A program made the translations under genes and the position numbers. The notes beneath the pieces are model-generated. The model was not told where the DNA came from and did no database searches. It saw nothing but the letters and a program-made list of their open reading frames with translations. This document shows, piece after piece, positions 16,102 to 24,177 of a stretch of DNA of 58,326 nt (positions are counted from its first letter, which is position 1; each line of letters opens with the position of its first letter). Source of the stretch: Mycobacterium sp. KBS0706 (GTDB lineage: Bacteria; Pseudomonadota; Alphaproteobacteria; DSM-16000; Inquilinaceae); contig NZ_VCCH02000051.1 of NCBI RefSeq assembly GCF_005938675.2, positions 1 through 58,326 on the forward strand, written 5' to 3'.

Positions 16102-17301
16102 ATGAAAAGGTTTCACGTCGCGGCCGTGCTGGCGCTGGCCGCCGCGCTCTGGGGGCCGGCTTCGGCCGGGGCGCAGGAGATCAAGATCGGGGAGATCAAC
16201 AGCTATTCCGGCCTGCCGGCCTTCACCGAGCCCTACCGCAAGGGCTGGCAGCTGGCGATCGAGGAGATCAACGCTGCCGGCGGCGTGAACGGCCAGAAGC
16301 TGGTCGTCGTCTCCAAGGATGACGGCGGCAAGCCGGCCGACGCCGTGACCGCCGCCAATGAGCTGGTCTCGTCCGAGGGCGTGACCATCCTGGCCGGCAC
16401 CTTCTTCTCCAACATCGGCCTCGCCGTCTCGGACTTCGCCAAGCAGAAGAAGGTGTTCTTCATGGCGGCGGAGCCCCTGACCGACGCCGTCACCTGGGCC
16501 AACGGCAACCGCTACACCTTCCGGCTGCGCCCGTCGAACTATATGCAGGCGGCGATGCTGGCCGAGGAGGCGGCGAAGCTGCCGGCCAAGCGCTGGGCCA
16601 CGGTGGCGCCGAACTACGAATACGGCCAGTCGGCCGTGGCGGTGTTCAAGCAGCTCCTGTCCGCCAAGCGGCCGGACATCGAATGGGTCGACGCGCAATG
16701 GCCGCCGCAGGGCAAGATCGACGCCGGCGCGGTGGTGCAGGCGCTGGCCGCGTCGAAGCCCGAGGCGATCCTGAACGTCACCTTCGGCGCCGACCTGGTG
16801 AAGTTCGTCCGCGAGGGCAACACCCGCGGCCTGTTCGAGGGCCGGTCGGTGGTCAGCTTCCTGACCGGCGAGCCGGAATATCTCGACCCGCTGAAGGACG
16901 AGACGCCGGAAGGCTGGATCGTCACCGGCTATCCCTGGTACGCGATCAAGTCGCCGGAGCATGACACGTTCCTGAAGGCCTACCAGGCCAAGTACAGCGA
17001 CTATCCGCGGCTGGGCTCGATCGTCGGCTACACCACGATGAAGTCGATCGCGGCAATCCTGGCCAAGGCCGGGTCGGCCGACCCCGACAAGATGATCGCG
17101 GCCGCCGAGGGCATCGGCGTCGACAGCCCGTTCGGACCCGTCACCTTCCGCAAGATCGACCACCAGTCGACCCTCGGCGCCTTCGTCGGCAAGACCACGG
17201 TCGAGGACGGCAAGGGCGTGATGACCGACTTCCACTACCGCGACGGCGCCCAGTACCTGCCGTCCGATGCCGAAGTCGCCAAGCTGCGACCGGCGGAGTG
17301 A
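16102..17301 (+). CDS. ABC transporter substrate-binding protein, branched-chain amino acid type
   Basis: 399 residues with a clear signal peptide (residues 1-25, cleavage after AGA or AGAQ) and a mature start EIKIGEINSYSGLPAFTEPY, typical of the HAAT (LivK-like) family. The type I periplasmic-binding fold is indicated by GWQLAIEEINAAGGVNGQKL and the conserved DDGGKPADAVTAANELV. It captures the solute in the periplasm for the permease and ATPases encoded downstream. Position inside the pyridine operon suggests an aromatic acid such as nicotinate rather than an amino acid. The ATG is preceded by GGAGACAGGG. Confidence 0.9.
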   Translation: MKRFHVAAVLALAAALWGPASAGAQEIKIGEINSYSGLPAFTEPYRKGWQLAIEEINAAGGVNGQKLVVVSKDDGGKPADAVTAANELVSSEGVTILAGTFFSNIGLAVSDFAKQKKVFFMAAEPLTDAVTWANGNRYTFRLRPSNYMQAAMLAEEAAKLPAKRWATVAPNYEYGQSAVAVFKQLLSAKRPDIEWVDAQWPPQGKIDAGAVVQALAASKPEAILNVTFGADLVKFVREGNTRGLFEGRSVVSFLTGEPEYLDPLKDETPEGWIVTGYPWYAIKSPEHDTFLKAYQAKYSDYPRLGSIVGYTTMKSIAAILAKAGSADPDKMIAAAEGIGVDSPFGPVTFRKIDHQSTLGAFVGKTTVEDGKGVMTDFHYRDGAQYLPSDAEVAKLRPAE

Positions 17302-17334
17302 GCGACGCCGGCGCCGGCTGATGGGCCGGTGCCG

Positions 17335-17452
17335 CCCCCTCACCCGGAACCGCTCACGCGGTTCCGACCTCTCCCCGGGGGAGAGGTAAAAAATCCCTCT
17401 CCTCAGGGAGAGGGAGGGGCCCGACGCCGAAGGCGGCGGGAGGGTGAGGGGG
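17335..17452. repeat. Palindromic repeat, family B, copy 2
   Basis: It has the same outer arms (CCCCCTCACCC / GGGTGAGGGGG) and the same internal double hairpin as copy 1. It sits between the binding-protein gene and the permease gene. In other operons, REP-type stem-loops in this position keep binding-protein mRNA more abundant than permease mRNA. Confidence 0.8.
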
Positions 17453-17514
17453 GAGACCGGGTGCAACAATAAGGGAAGGGTCCACCCCTCCCCTCACAAC
17501 AGGGACCGAACCAC

Positions 17515-19406
17515 GTGGATTTCCTCGTCGCCCAGTTCCTGACCGGACTTGCCAGCGCCGCCTCGCTGTTCCTGGTGGCGTCGGGCCTGTCGATCATCTT
17601 CGGCGTGACGCGGATCGTGAACTTCGCGCATGGCGCCTTCTACATGCTGGGCGCCTATCTGGCCTACACCCTGACCGAGCGCTTCTCCGGCGCCCTCGGC
17701 TTCTGGGGCGGCCTCATCGTCGCCGCCCTGATCGTGGCGGCGCTCGGCGCGCTGCTGGAGATCGTGCTGCTGCGCCGGATCTACCGGGCGCCGGAGCTGT
17801 TCCAGCTGCTGGCCACCTTCGGCGTCACCCTGATGGTCGCGGACCTGGTGGTGCTGATCTGGGGGCCGGAGGATCTGGTCGGCCGCCGCGCGCCGGGCTT
17901 CCGCGGCGCGGTCGAGATCCTGGGCCAGAGGCTGCCGCTATACGATTTGTTCCTGATCGTCCTCGGCCCCGTGGTGCTGGGCCTGCTGTGGCTGCTGTTC
18001 CGCCGCACCCGCTGGGGCGTGCTGGTGCGGGCGGCGACGCAGGACCGCGACATGATCGCGGCGCTGGGCGTGAACCAGAAATGGCTGTTCACCAGCGTCT
18101 TCGCGCTCGGCGTGTTCCTGGCCGGCCTCGGCGGGGCGCTGCAGATCCCGCGCGACGCGGTGACCCACACGATGGATCTGCGCATCATCGTCGAGGTCTT
18201 CGTCGTGGTGGTGATCGGCGGGCTGGGCAGCGTGCCCGGCGCCTTCATCGCCGCGGTGCTGGTGTCGGAGCTGAACGCCTTCGGCATCCTGGTCTTCCCC
18301 ACCATCTCGCTGGTGCTGGTGTTCCTGGTGATGGCCTGCGTGCTGGTGGTGCGGCCCTGGGGCCTGCTGGGCAAGCCCCAGGGCCCGGCACGGCCGACCA
18401 TCGGCATCGCCATCCGGCCCTGGCGCCCCTTCGCCCCGGGCGAGCGCATCGCCCTCCTGGCCGCGCTGGTGATCGCGGCGCTGCTGCCGATGGTGGCCGG
18501 CGGCTATGCCCTGGCGGTGGCGTCCGAGATCGCGATCTTCGCCCTGTTCGCCGCCAGCCTGCAGTTCCTGATGACCACCGGCGGCCTCGCCTCCTTCGGC
18601 CATGCCGCCTATTTCGGCCTCGGCACCTATGGCGCCGCCTTCGCGGTCAAGGCGATGGGCCTGCCGATGGAGGCGGCGCTCCTGGCCGGGCCGCTGTTCG
18701 GGCTGCTCGGCGCGGCGCTGTTCGGCGCCTTCTGCGTCCGCCTGTCCGGCGTGTACTTCGCCATGCTGACCCTGGCCTTCGCCCAGATCGCCTGGTCGGT
18801 GGCGACGCAATGGGTCGAGCTGACCGGCGGCGACAACGGCATGCTGGGGATCTGGCCCTCCTCCTGGGCCGCCGGCCCCTGCGAATTTCTACTGGCTGTC
18901 GCTTGGGATCGCGGCATCGGCGGTCACCCAGCACGTTGCGGGTGCTGACCTTCTCGCCTTTCGGCTTCACCCTGCGCGGGGTGCGGGATTCGACCCAGCG
19001 GGCAGAGGCGATCGGCATCGGCCGGCCTAAGGTGCAATGGGCCGCCTTCCTGGTCGCCGGCACCATGGCGGGGCTGGCCGGGGCGCTGTTCGCCTTCCTC
19101 AAGGGCAGCGTGTTCCCGGACAATCTCGGGATCCCGCTGTCGATCGACGGGCTGGTGATGGTGCTGCTCGGCGGCATCGAGACCGTCTCCGGCGCCGTGG
19201 TCGGCGCCATCGTCTACAAGGCGCTCGCCATCTGGCTGGTCAGCCAGACCGACCTGTCGAAGCTGGTGCTGGGCGGCATCATCGTGCTGCTGGTGGTGGC
19301 CTTCCCCAAGGGCCTCGTCGGCTTCGCCGAGGAGTGGCGGGCGAGACGGCGGAAACCTCCGGCCCCGGTCTCGGCCGCGGCCTCCCGCATGGAGGCTGCG
19401 GAATGA
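17515..19406 (+). pseudogene. Fused LivH-LivM ABC permease, frameshifted
   Basis: The reading frame starts at GTG 17515 with a complete LivH-like domain (LIIVASGLSIIFGVTRIVNFAHG-type signature). It continues through a linker near residue 300 into a LivM-like domain (EIAIFALFAASLQFLMTTGG, ASFGHAAYFGLG), then runs to a stop at 18948. LivM homology continues in a second frame for about 12 residues from 18887 (FYWLSLGIAAS) and in a third frame from about 18935 (LRVLTFSPFGFTLRGVRDS) to 19406. Two single-base insertions, near 18886 and between 18915 and 18938, explain this. It is either a real pseudogene, which would disable the importer, or sequencing/assembly error. Intact, it would be a roughly 630-residue fused permease. 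Confidence 0.8.
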
Positions 19407-20182
19407 GCGCACCTTTGCTGCAAGTCGAGGGCCTGGCCAAATCCTATGCCGGCGTCCAGGCGGTGCGCGGCGTCGACTTCACGCTCGAGGCTGGGGGCAT
19501 CCTCGCCCTGATTGGCCCGAACGGCGCCGGCAAGAGCACCTGCTTCAACATGCTGAACGGCCAGATCCGCCCCGATGCCGGCCGGGTGAAGCTGGAGGGG
19601 CGCGACATCACCGGCCTGGCGCCGCGCCGGGTCTGGCGCCTGGGCGTCGGCCGCACCTTCCAGATCGCCGCCACCTTCGCCTCGATGACCGTGCGCGAGA
19701 ATGTGCAGGTGGCGCTGCTGTCGCATCACCGTAAGTTCGGCCTCTCCTTCGCCGGCCGCGCCTTTCGCGACGAGGCCGATGCGCTGCTCGACCTGGTCGG
19801 CCTCGGCGACGCGGCGGAGCGGGCCTGCGGCGAGCTGGCCTATGGCGACGTCAAGCGGCTAGAGCTGTCGATCGCCCTGGCCAACGCGCCGAAGCTGCTG
19901 CTGATGGACGAGCCGACCGCCGGCATGGCGCCGAAGGAACGGGTGGCGCTGATGCGCCTGACCGCGGAGGTGGCGCGGCAACGGCGGATCGGCGTGCTGT
20001 TCACCGAGCATGACATGGATGTGGTGTTCGAGCATGCCGACCGGATCATGGTGTTGAACCGCGGCGCGCTGATCGCCGAGGGCTCGCCGGAGGACGTGCG
20101 CCGCGACCCGCAGGTGCGCGCGGTCTATCTTGGCGACGGACTGGTCTATGACGCCCGGCATCGGGAAGGGGCACCCGCATGA
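19403..20182 (+). CDS. ABC transporter ATP-binding protein (LivG type)
   Basis: 259 residues with Walker A GPNGAGKS, a LivG-specific extended helical region (GRTFQIAATFASMTVRENV), signature ELAYGDVKRLELSIALA and Walker B LLLMDEPTAGMAP, then H-loop FTEHDMDVVF. The C-terminus ends in the LivG-like VYLGDG. It powers import through the upstream permease. The start overlaps the permease stop by 4 bp, and the next ATPase gene overlaps its own stop by 4 bp. All catalytic motifs are intact, so the ATPase itself appears functional. Confidence 0.9.
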   Translation: MSAPLLQVEGLAKSYAGVQAVRGVDFTLEAGGILALIGPNGAGKSTCFNMLNGQIRPDAGRVKLEGRDITGLAPRRVWRLGVGRTFQIAATFASMTVRENVQVALLSHHRKFGLSFAGRAFRDEADALLDLVGLGDAAERACGELAYGDVKRLELSIALANAPKLLLMDEPTAGMAPKERVALMRLTAEVARQRRIGVLFTEHDMDVVFEHADRIMVLNRGALIAEGSPEDVRRDPQVRAVYLGDGLVYDARHREGAPA

Positions 20183-20883
20183 CGCTCTTGGTCTCCGGCC
20201 TCAACGCCCATTACGGCCCGGCCCACATCCTGTTCGATGTCGGCTTCGAGGTCGGCGAAGGCGAGGTGGTCGCCTTCCTCGGCCGCAACGGCGCCGGCAA
20301 ATCCACCACCTTCCGCTCGCTGGTCGGGCTGGTGCCGCGGCGTGAGGGCAAGATCCTGTTCCGCGGCGCCGACATCGCCGCGAAGCCGACGCATGAGGTC
20401 GCCCGCGCCGGGCTGGGCTATGTGCCGGAGGACCGCCGGATCTTCACCGACCTGACGGTGGAGGAGAACCTCGCCGTCGGCCTGCAGCCGCCGCGGCCGG
20501 GCGCGCCGACCTGGACGCCGGAGCGGCTGTACGCCCTGTTCCCCAACCTGGCCGAGATGCGCCGCCGCCCCGGCGGGCGGATGAGCGGCGGCGAGCAGCA
20601 GATGCTGACCATCGCCCGCACGCTGATGGGCAACCCGTCGCTGGTGCTGCTGGACGAGCCGTCGGAGGGCCTGGCGCCGAAGATCGTCGAGCAGATGGCC
20701 GACGCCATCCTGGCGATGAAGCGGGAGGGCCTGAGCGTGCTGCTGTCCGAGCAGAACCTGCATTTCGCGCGGCTGATCAGCGACCGCGCCTACATCATCG
20801 AGACCGGCCGCATCCGCTTCGGCGGCACGATGGCGGAGTTGGAGGCGCAGCCGGAGATCCGCGACGCCTATCTGGCGGTGTGA
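20179..20883 (+). CDS. ABC transporter ATP-binding protein (LivF type)
   Basis: 234 residues with Walker A GRNGAGKST, Q-loop GYVPEDRRIFTDLTVEENL, signature MSGGEQQML and Walker B LVLLDEPSEGLAPK. The C-terminal REAYL-like end of LivF is present. It pairs with the preceding LivG-type ATPase in the cytoplasm beneath the permease. It is the last transporter gene of the operon, with the MarR gene 13 bp downstream. Confidence 0.9.
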   Translation: MTLLVSGLNAHYGPAHILFDVGFEVGEGEVVAFLGRNGAGKSTTFRSLVGLVPRREGKILFRGADIAAKPTHEVARAGLGYVPEDRRIFTDLTVEENLAVGLQPPRPGAPTWTPERLYALFPNLAEMRRRPGGRMSGGEQQMLTIARTLMGNPSLVLLDEPSEGLAPKIVEQMADAILAMKREGLSVLLSEQNLHFARLISDRAYIIETGRIRFGGTMAELEAQPEIRDAYLAV

Positions 20884-20896
20884 TAGGAGACCGGCC

Positions 20897-21349
20897 ATGA
20901 GCACCACCGCATCCGCCGCGCGCGGACAGGGCCAAGGCCCCTACATCCTCGACGACCAGATCGGCTTCATCCTGCGCCAGGTCAGCCAGCGCCACGCCGC
21001 GATCTTCTCTTCCGGCATCGGCGAGCAGGACCTGACGGCGACGCAATGGGCGGTGCTGGCCAAGCTGCTGGAGCGTGGCCCCTGTTCGCAGAACCGGCTC
21101 GGCCGCCGCACTGCCATGGACGCGGCGACGATCAAGGGCGTGGTCGACCGGCTGGGCAAGCGCGGCCTGATCGAGACCCGCCCGGACCCGGAGGACGGCC
21201 GCCGGCTGGAGGTGGCCCTGAGCCCCGCCGGCCAGGCCCTGGCCGAGCGCATCCTGCCGCTGGCCCACCGCATCACCGCGGAGACGCTGGCGCCGCTGAC
21301 CGAGGCGGAGCGGACGGCGCTGATCGACCTGCTGCGCAAGCTGAGCTAG
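20897..21349 (+). CDS. MarR family regulator, NicR/BpsR-like
   Basis: A 150-residue winged-helix protein. The DNA-binding core runs GPCSQNRLGRRTAMDAATIK (recognition helix) followed by the wing TRPDPEDGRRLEVALS. The N-terminal ILDDQIGFILRQVSQRHAAI and the TAMDAATIKGVVDRL helix resemble NicR/BpsR, which repress nicotinate catabolism genes and release DNA on binding 6-hydroxynicotinate. It is the last gene of the pyridine operon. The likely targets are the GTTnGTATACnAAC sites at 8653 and 22956. Identity of the ligand is inferred. Confidence 0.8.
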   Translation: MSTTASAARGQGQGPYILDDQIGFILRQVSQRHAAIFSSGIGEQDLTATQWAVLAKLLERGPCSQNRLGRRTAMDAATIKGVVDRLGKRGLIETRPDPEDGRRLEVALSPAGQALAERILPLAHRITAETLAPLTEAERTALIDLLRKLS

Positions 21350-21371
21350 GCTCTGTCTAGGGGAACATGTC

Positions 21372-21548
21372 GTGTCCCGAAAGGTCAGCGAGGGTATCCG
21401 TGCTCCGATCCGATGCGACAAGAAGCATGCACCCGAGGACGCATTTGATCGGCTGAAAGCCGAGCTTCAGCACGCCTTCGCCGCACCCGAGTCGTCCTAC
21501 CAGCCGCTGACTCCGGTCGAGATCATCGAGCGAAACCGGAAACATTAA
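21372..21548 (+). CDS. Small antitoxin-like protein, 58 aa (no toxin partner seen)
   Basis: A short GTG-start gene with ribosome-binding AGGGG at 21359-21363, eight bases before the start. The product contains DAFDRLKAELQHAFAAPESS followed by YQPLTPVEIIERNRKH. A short amphipathic helix and an ending of the form Y-x-P-L-x-x-x-E-I-I-x-R-N resemble type II antitoxins of the ParD/RelB kind. Base composition is lower in GC than the flanking genes. No toxin reading frame follows; a family A repeat begins 3 bp after the stop. Most likely an orphan antitoxin or the remnant of a module. Confidence 0.5.
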   Translation: MSRKVSEGIRAPIRCDKKHAPEDAFDRLKAELQHAFAAPESSYQPLTPVEIIERNRKH

Positions 21549-21550
21549 TC

Positions 21551-21634
21551 CGTCATGGCGAGCCCCGACGGGGCGTGGCCATCCAGCGGCACCAATCCCT
21601 GGATGGCCACGGCGCTGCGCGCCTCGCCATGACG
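21551..21634. repeat. Palindromic repeat, family A, copy 3
   Basis: The outer arms CGTCATGGCGAG (21551-21562) and CTCGCCATGACG (21623-21634) are perfect. The inner arms CGTGGCCATCCAG and CTGGATGGCCACG (21574-21586 and 21599-21611) are also perfect. It separates the antitoxin-like gene from the convergent enamidase gene and could act as a bidirectional RNA hairpin. Confidence 0.85.
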
Positions 21635-21674
21635 GAAGAGGATTGGAAAGCCGATCTCAAAAAGCGCGGCCGCC

Positions 21675-22874
21675 CTACCCCCGCACCACCACCGGCACCC
21701 GGGTCGCCGGGGGGGTGTTGCGGCTGCGCTGGCTGCGCACCACGCCGTCGATCACGGTCATGCCGACGCCCGGCAGGTCGCCGAGCCGCACGCTCTCCAG
21801 GATGGAGGTGCCGGCGGAATGCTGGGCGGTGTCGAGGAAGACGAAATCGGCCGACCAGCCGGGCTCGATGATGCCGGCGTCGAGCTTGCGCATCCGCGCG
21901 GTGTTGCCGGTGGCAAAGCAGAAGGCGGTCTCGGCTGGCACGTCGCCGAGCGATGACAGCATCGCCACCATGCGCAGGATGCCGAGCGGCTGGACGCCGG
22001 ATCCGGCCGGCGCGTCGGTGCCCAGGATCACCCGCTCCAGCTGCCCCATCTCCTTCGCCGTGCGCAAGGTGAACAGGGCGGCCCGCTCATTGCCGTTGTG
22101 CACCAGTTCCAGCCCGCGCTTGCAGCCCTCGCAGATGCAGCGGATCTGGCCGTCCGGCAAGGCGGTGTGGCCGCCATTGATGTGGCCGACCACATCGGCG
22201 TCGGTCTCCAGCACCACATCCTTGTCGATCAGGCCGGAGCCGGGAATCGACGGGCCGCCGGTGTGGATCGTGCTCTGGATCCCGTATTTCCGGGCCCAGC
22301 CGACCATGCGATTGGCGGTCGGCCCGTCCTTGACGCCGCCGAGGCCGATCTCGCCGAGCAGGGTGACGCCGGCAGCGGCCAAATCCTTGAAGTCCTGCTC
22401 CTCCATCTCCTTCTCGATCACCGGCGCGCCGGCATGGATCTTCACGCCGGAGGGACGGAAGGCGGAGAAGCTGCGCTGCGCCGTGACCGCCAGGGCCTTC
22501 AGCCCGATCACGTCGCGCGGCCGGCCGGGCAGATGCACCTCGCCGGCCGAGATCATGGTGGTGACGCCGCCATGCAGGCTGGAATCGATCCAGCCGATCT
22601 GATTCTGCCGCGGCGTCCAGTCGCCGATCACCGGATGGACATGGCTGTCGATCAGCCCGGGCGCCAGCGTCGTGCCATGGGCGTCGATCAGGGTGGTGGC
22701 GCCTTCGGTGTCGACATCCTTCTCGCGCCCGACCTCGGTGATGCGGCCGTCGACCGCGACCACGGTATCGGCGTCGAGGATCGGCGCCTCCAGCTTGCCG
22801 CTGAGCAGCAGCCCGATGTTGCGGATCACCAGCTTGGCCGGGCCGGCCGGCTTCTGCGGCTCGTCATGCGCCAT
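21675..22874 (-). CDS. Enamidase (6-oxo-1,4,5,6-tetrahydronicotinate amidohydrolase)
   Basis: A 399-residue amidohydrolase-superfamily protein that follows the Eubacterium barkeri enamidase in layout. It has IIRNIG-type start (LVIRNIGLLLSGKLEAPILD), metal ligands HVHP in GLIDSHVHP, HGGVTTMISAGEVHLPGRPR, IHAGAPVIEKEM, GEIGLGGVK, IHTGGPSIPGSG, HINGGHTALPDG and GTDAPAGSGVQPLGILR, and the C-terminal SRNTPPA. Enamidase opens the reduced ring to ammonia and 2-formylglutarate using a binuclear metal centre. The ATG at 22874 was preferred because the longer frame adds a non-homologous leader. It faces the pyridine operon and shares its operator, so it supplies the step after the reductase. Confidence 0.85.
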   Translation of the reverse strand: MAHDEPQKPAGPAKLVIRNIGLLLSGKLEAPILDADTVVAVDGRITEVGREKDVDTEGATTLIDAHGTTLAPGLIDSHVHPVIGDWTPRQNQIGWIDSSLHGGVTTMISAGEVHLPGRPRDVIGLKALAVTAQRSFSAFRPSGVKIHAGAPVIEKEMEEQDFKDLAAAGVTLLGEIGLGGVKDGPTANRMVGWARKYGIQSTIHTGGPSIPGSGLIDKDVVLETDADVVGHINGGHTALPDGQIRCICEGCKRGLELVHNGNERAALFTLRTAKEMGQLERVILGTDAPAGSGVQPLGILRMVAMLSSLGDVPAETAFCFATGNTARMRKLDAGIIEPGWSADFVFLDTAQHSAGTSILESVRLGDLPGVGMTVIDGVVRSQRSRNTPPATRVPVVVRG

Positions 22875-22955
22875 GAGGACGTTCCTTCGTCGCTGCCCCC
22901 AGTCCGGGGCGCCTCGCCTGTCGCGGGCGGTTGACAGCTCAGCCGCTCGCATTTA

Positions 22956-22973
22956 TTGTTAGTATACAAACAA
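22956..22973. promoter_or_regulatory. Operator between enamidase and ferredoxin reductase genes
   Basis: TTGTTAGTATACAAACAA is an 18-bp palindrome with one mismatched pair. It lies 82 bp upstream of the enamidase start and 120 bp upstream of the fpr start. Its core GTTnGTATACnAAC is identical to the site at 8653-8668. It is the second predicted target of the cluster's MarR protein. Confidence 0.65.
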
Positions 22974-23093
22974 ATTATGCCGCAGCAAGGCCGCCTTGCA
23001 AATTTCGCCGGAAGAATCTACATGCATCGGCTCGACAGCGGCGGAGCTATTTCCCACATTCTGCGCGTAGTCGCGAGCGAAGGGTGACGAGGC

Positions 23094-23867
23094 ATGAGCA
23101 ACTTCAATGAGGAGCGCGTTGTCAGCGTCCATCACTGGACCGACACGCTCTTCAGCTTCAAGACGACCCGCAACCCGACGTTCCGCTTCAAGAACGGCCA
23201 GTTCACGATGATCGGGATTCCGGTCGACGGCAAGCCGCTCCTGCGCGCCTACAGCGTCGTCAGCCCGAATTACGAGGACGGGCTCGAGTTCTTCTCGATC
23301 AAGGTGCAGAACGGGCCGCTGACCTCGCGGCTGCAGCACCTGAAGGAAGGCGACCCGGTCATCGTCGGCCGCAAGGCCACGGGGACGCTGGTGCTCGACA
23401 ACCTCAAGCCCGGCCGCAATCTGTATCTGCTCGGCACCGGCACCGGCCTGGCGCCGTTCCTGAGCCTGATCCGCGACCCCGAGACCTATGAGCGGTTCGA
23501 GAAGGTGGTCCTGCTGCATGGCTGCCGCCAGATCGCCGAGCTGGCCTATGGCGAGCTGATCACGCAGGAGCTGCCGCAGGACGAGTTCCTGGGCGAGGAG
23601 ATCCGCGGCAAGCTGATCTATTACCCGACGGTGACGCGCGAGCCGTTCCGCAACCGCGGCCGCATCACCGACCTGATCACCTCGAACAAGCTGTTCGAGG
23701 ATATCGGCCTGCCGCCGCTGGCGGTCGAGCATGACCGCGTCATGCTGTGCGGCAGCCCGCTGATGCTGGCCGACCTCAAGGTGATCCTGGAGGAGCGCGG
23801 CTTCGTCGAAGGCAACCACGGCGAGCCCGGCGACTACGTCATCGAGAAGGCCTTCGTCGAGAAGTAA
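23094..23867 (+). CDS. fpr: Ferredoxin--NADP(+) reductase
   Basis: A 257-residue bacterial-type FNR. The FAD-binding RAYSVVSPNYEDGLEFFSIK motif is near residue 60, NADPH-binding GTGTGLAPFLSLIRD near 112, and the C-terminal EKAFVEK is typical of alphaproteobacterial Fpr. It exchanges electrons between NADPH and ferredoxin or flavodoxin. It is divergent from the enamidase gene, and the cluster operator lies between them. It may be only the housekeeping Fpr, or it may feed ferredoxin electrons to the 6-hydroxynicotinate reductase. A strong terminator follows. Confidence 0.9.
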   Translation: MSNFNEERVVSVHHWTDTLFSFKTTRNPTFRFKNGQFTMIGIPVDGKPLLRAYSVVSPNYEDGLEFFSIKVQNGPLTSRLQHLKEGDPVIVGRKATGTLVLDNLKPGRNLYLLGTGTGLAPFLSLIRDPETYERFEKVVLLHGCRQIAELAYGELITQELPQDEFLGEEIRGKLIYYPTVTREPFRNRGRITDLITSNKLFEDIGLPPLAVEHDRVMLCGSPLMLADLKVILEERGFVEGNHGEPGDYVIEKAFVEK

Positions 23868-23895
23868 GCGCCGCCGAGGCCACAGCGAGATATAG

Positions 23896-23924
23896 GGCCG
23901 TCGGAGCGATCCGGCGGCCTTTTT
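23896..23924 (+). terminator. Rho-independent terminator of fpr
   Basis: GGCCGTCGGA, loop GCGA and TCCGGCGGCC form a 10-bp stem with one G:U pair, followed by TTTTT. It lies 29 bp past the fpr stop. Confidence 0.8.
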
Positions 23925-23973
23925 CGTTCTCCCTTTTCCGCCAAAGCGGGGACCTCTTCGAGGTCATGACGAG

Positions 23974-24020
23974 ATCCCGTGTCTGCGCAGCAGCACTGCG
24001 GGCCGCAGCGCGCACGGGAT
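23974..24020. repeat. Palindromic hairpin element
   Basis: ATCCCGTG (23974-23981) and CACGGGAT (24013-24020) are perfect 8-bp arms around a GC-rich core with its own GCGC...GCGC dyad. The form is like dispersed intergenic palindromes common in alphaproteobacterial genomes. Only one copy is seen in this window, so family status is inferred. Confidence 0.5.
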
Positions 24021-24177
24021 GACTGATGAAATCATTGTAACATGAAGATTCACGCATAGACCGCCATATGCATGCAGGAAGCGTGCATGGCCCCTGTTCT
24101 TCGCCCCCCGTTTCGCACGGAACGGCCATGCCTCCGCTGGTATCATTCGCGCCAGGAGCGACTCCTAGGAGAGCAGC

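Larger units (their letters stand above)
23868..24177. other. 310-bp intergenic region between fpr and the HPPD gene
   Basis: No gene is seen. The region holds the fpr terminator (23896-23924), a palindromic element with 8-bp perfect arms (23974-24020), a short inverted repeat ATGCATGC / GCGTGCAT (24068-24075 and 24081-24088), and AGGAGAG before the HPPD start. The inverted repeat is a possible operator for the HPPD gene. Confidence 0.6.

Noticed and set aside
18880..18948. Programmed ribosomal frameshift in the fused permease
   Set aside because: Two separate shifts would be needed, there is no slippery heptamer or obvious stimulator, and transport permeases are not known for this. Mutation or sequence error is simpler.
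21357..21545. Minus-strand reading frame opposite the antitoxin-like gene
   Set aside because: The plus-strand frame has a ribosome-binding site and antitoxin-like ending; the minus frame shows neither.
24063..24177. Short upstream ATG frames before the HPPD start as a leader peptide
   Set aside because: No ribosome-binding site and no enrichment for Tyr or Phe codons that would suggest attenuation.
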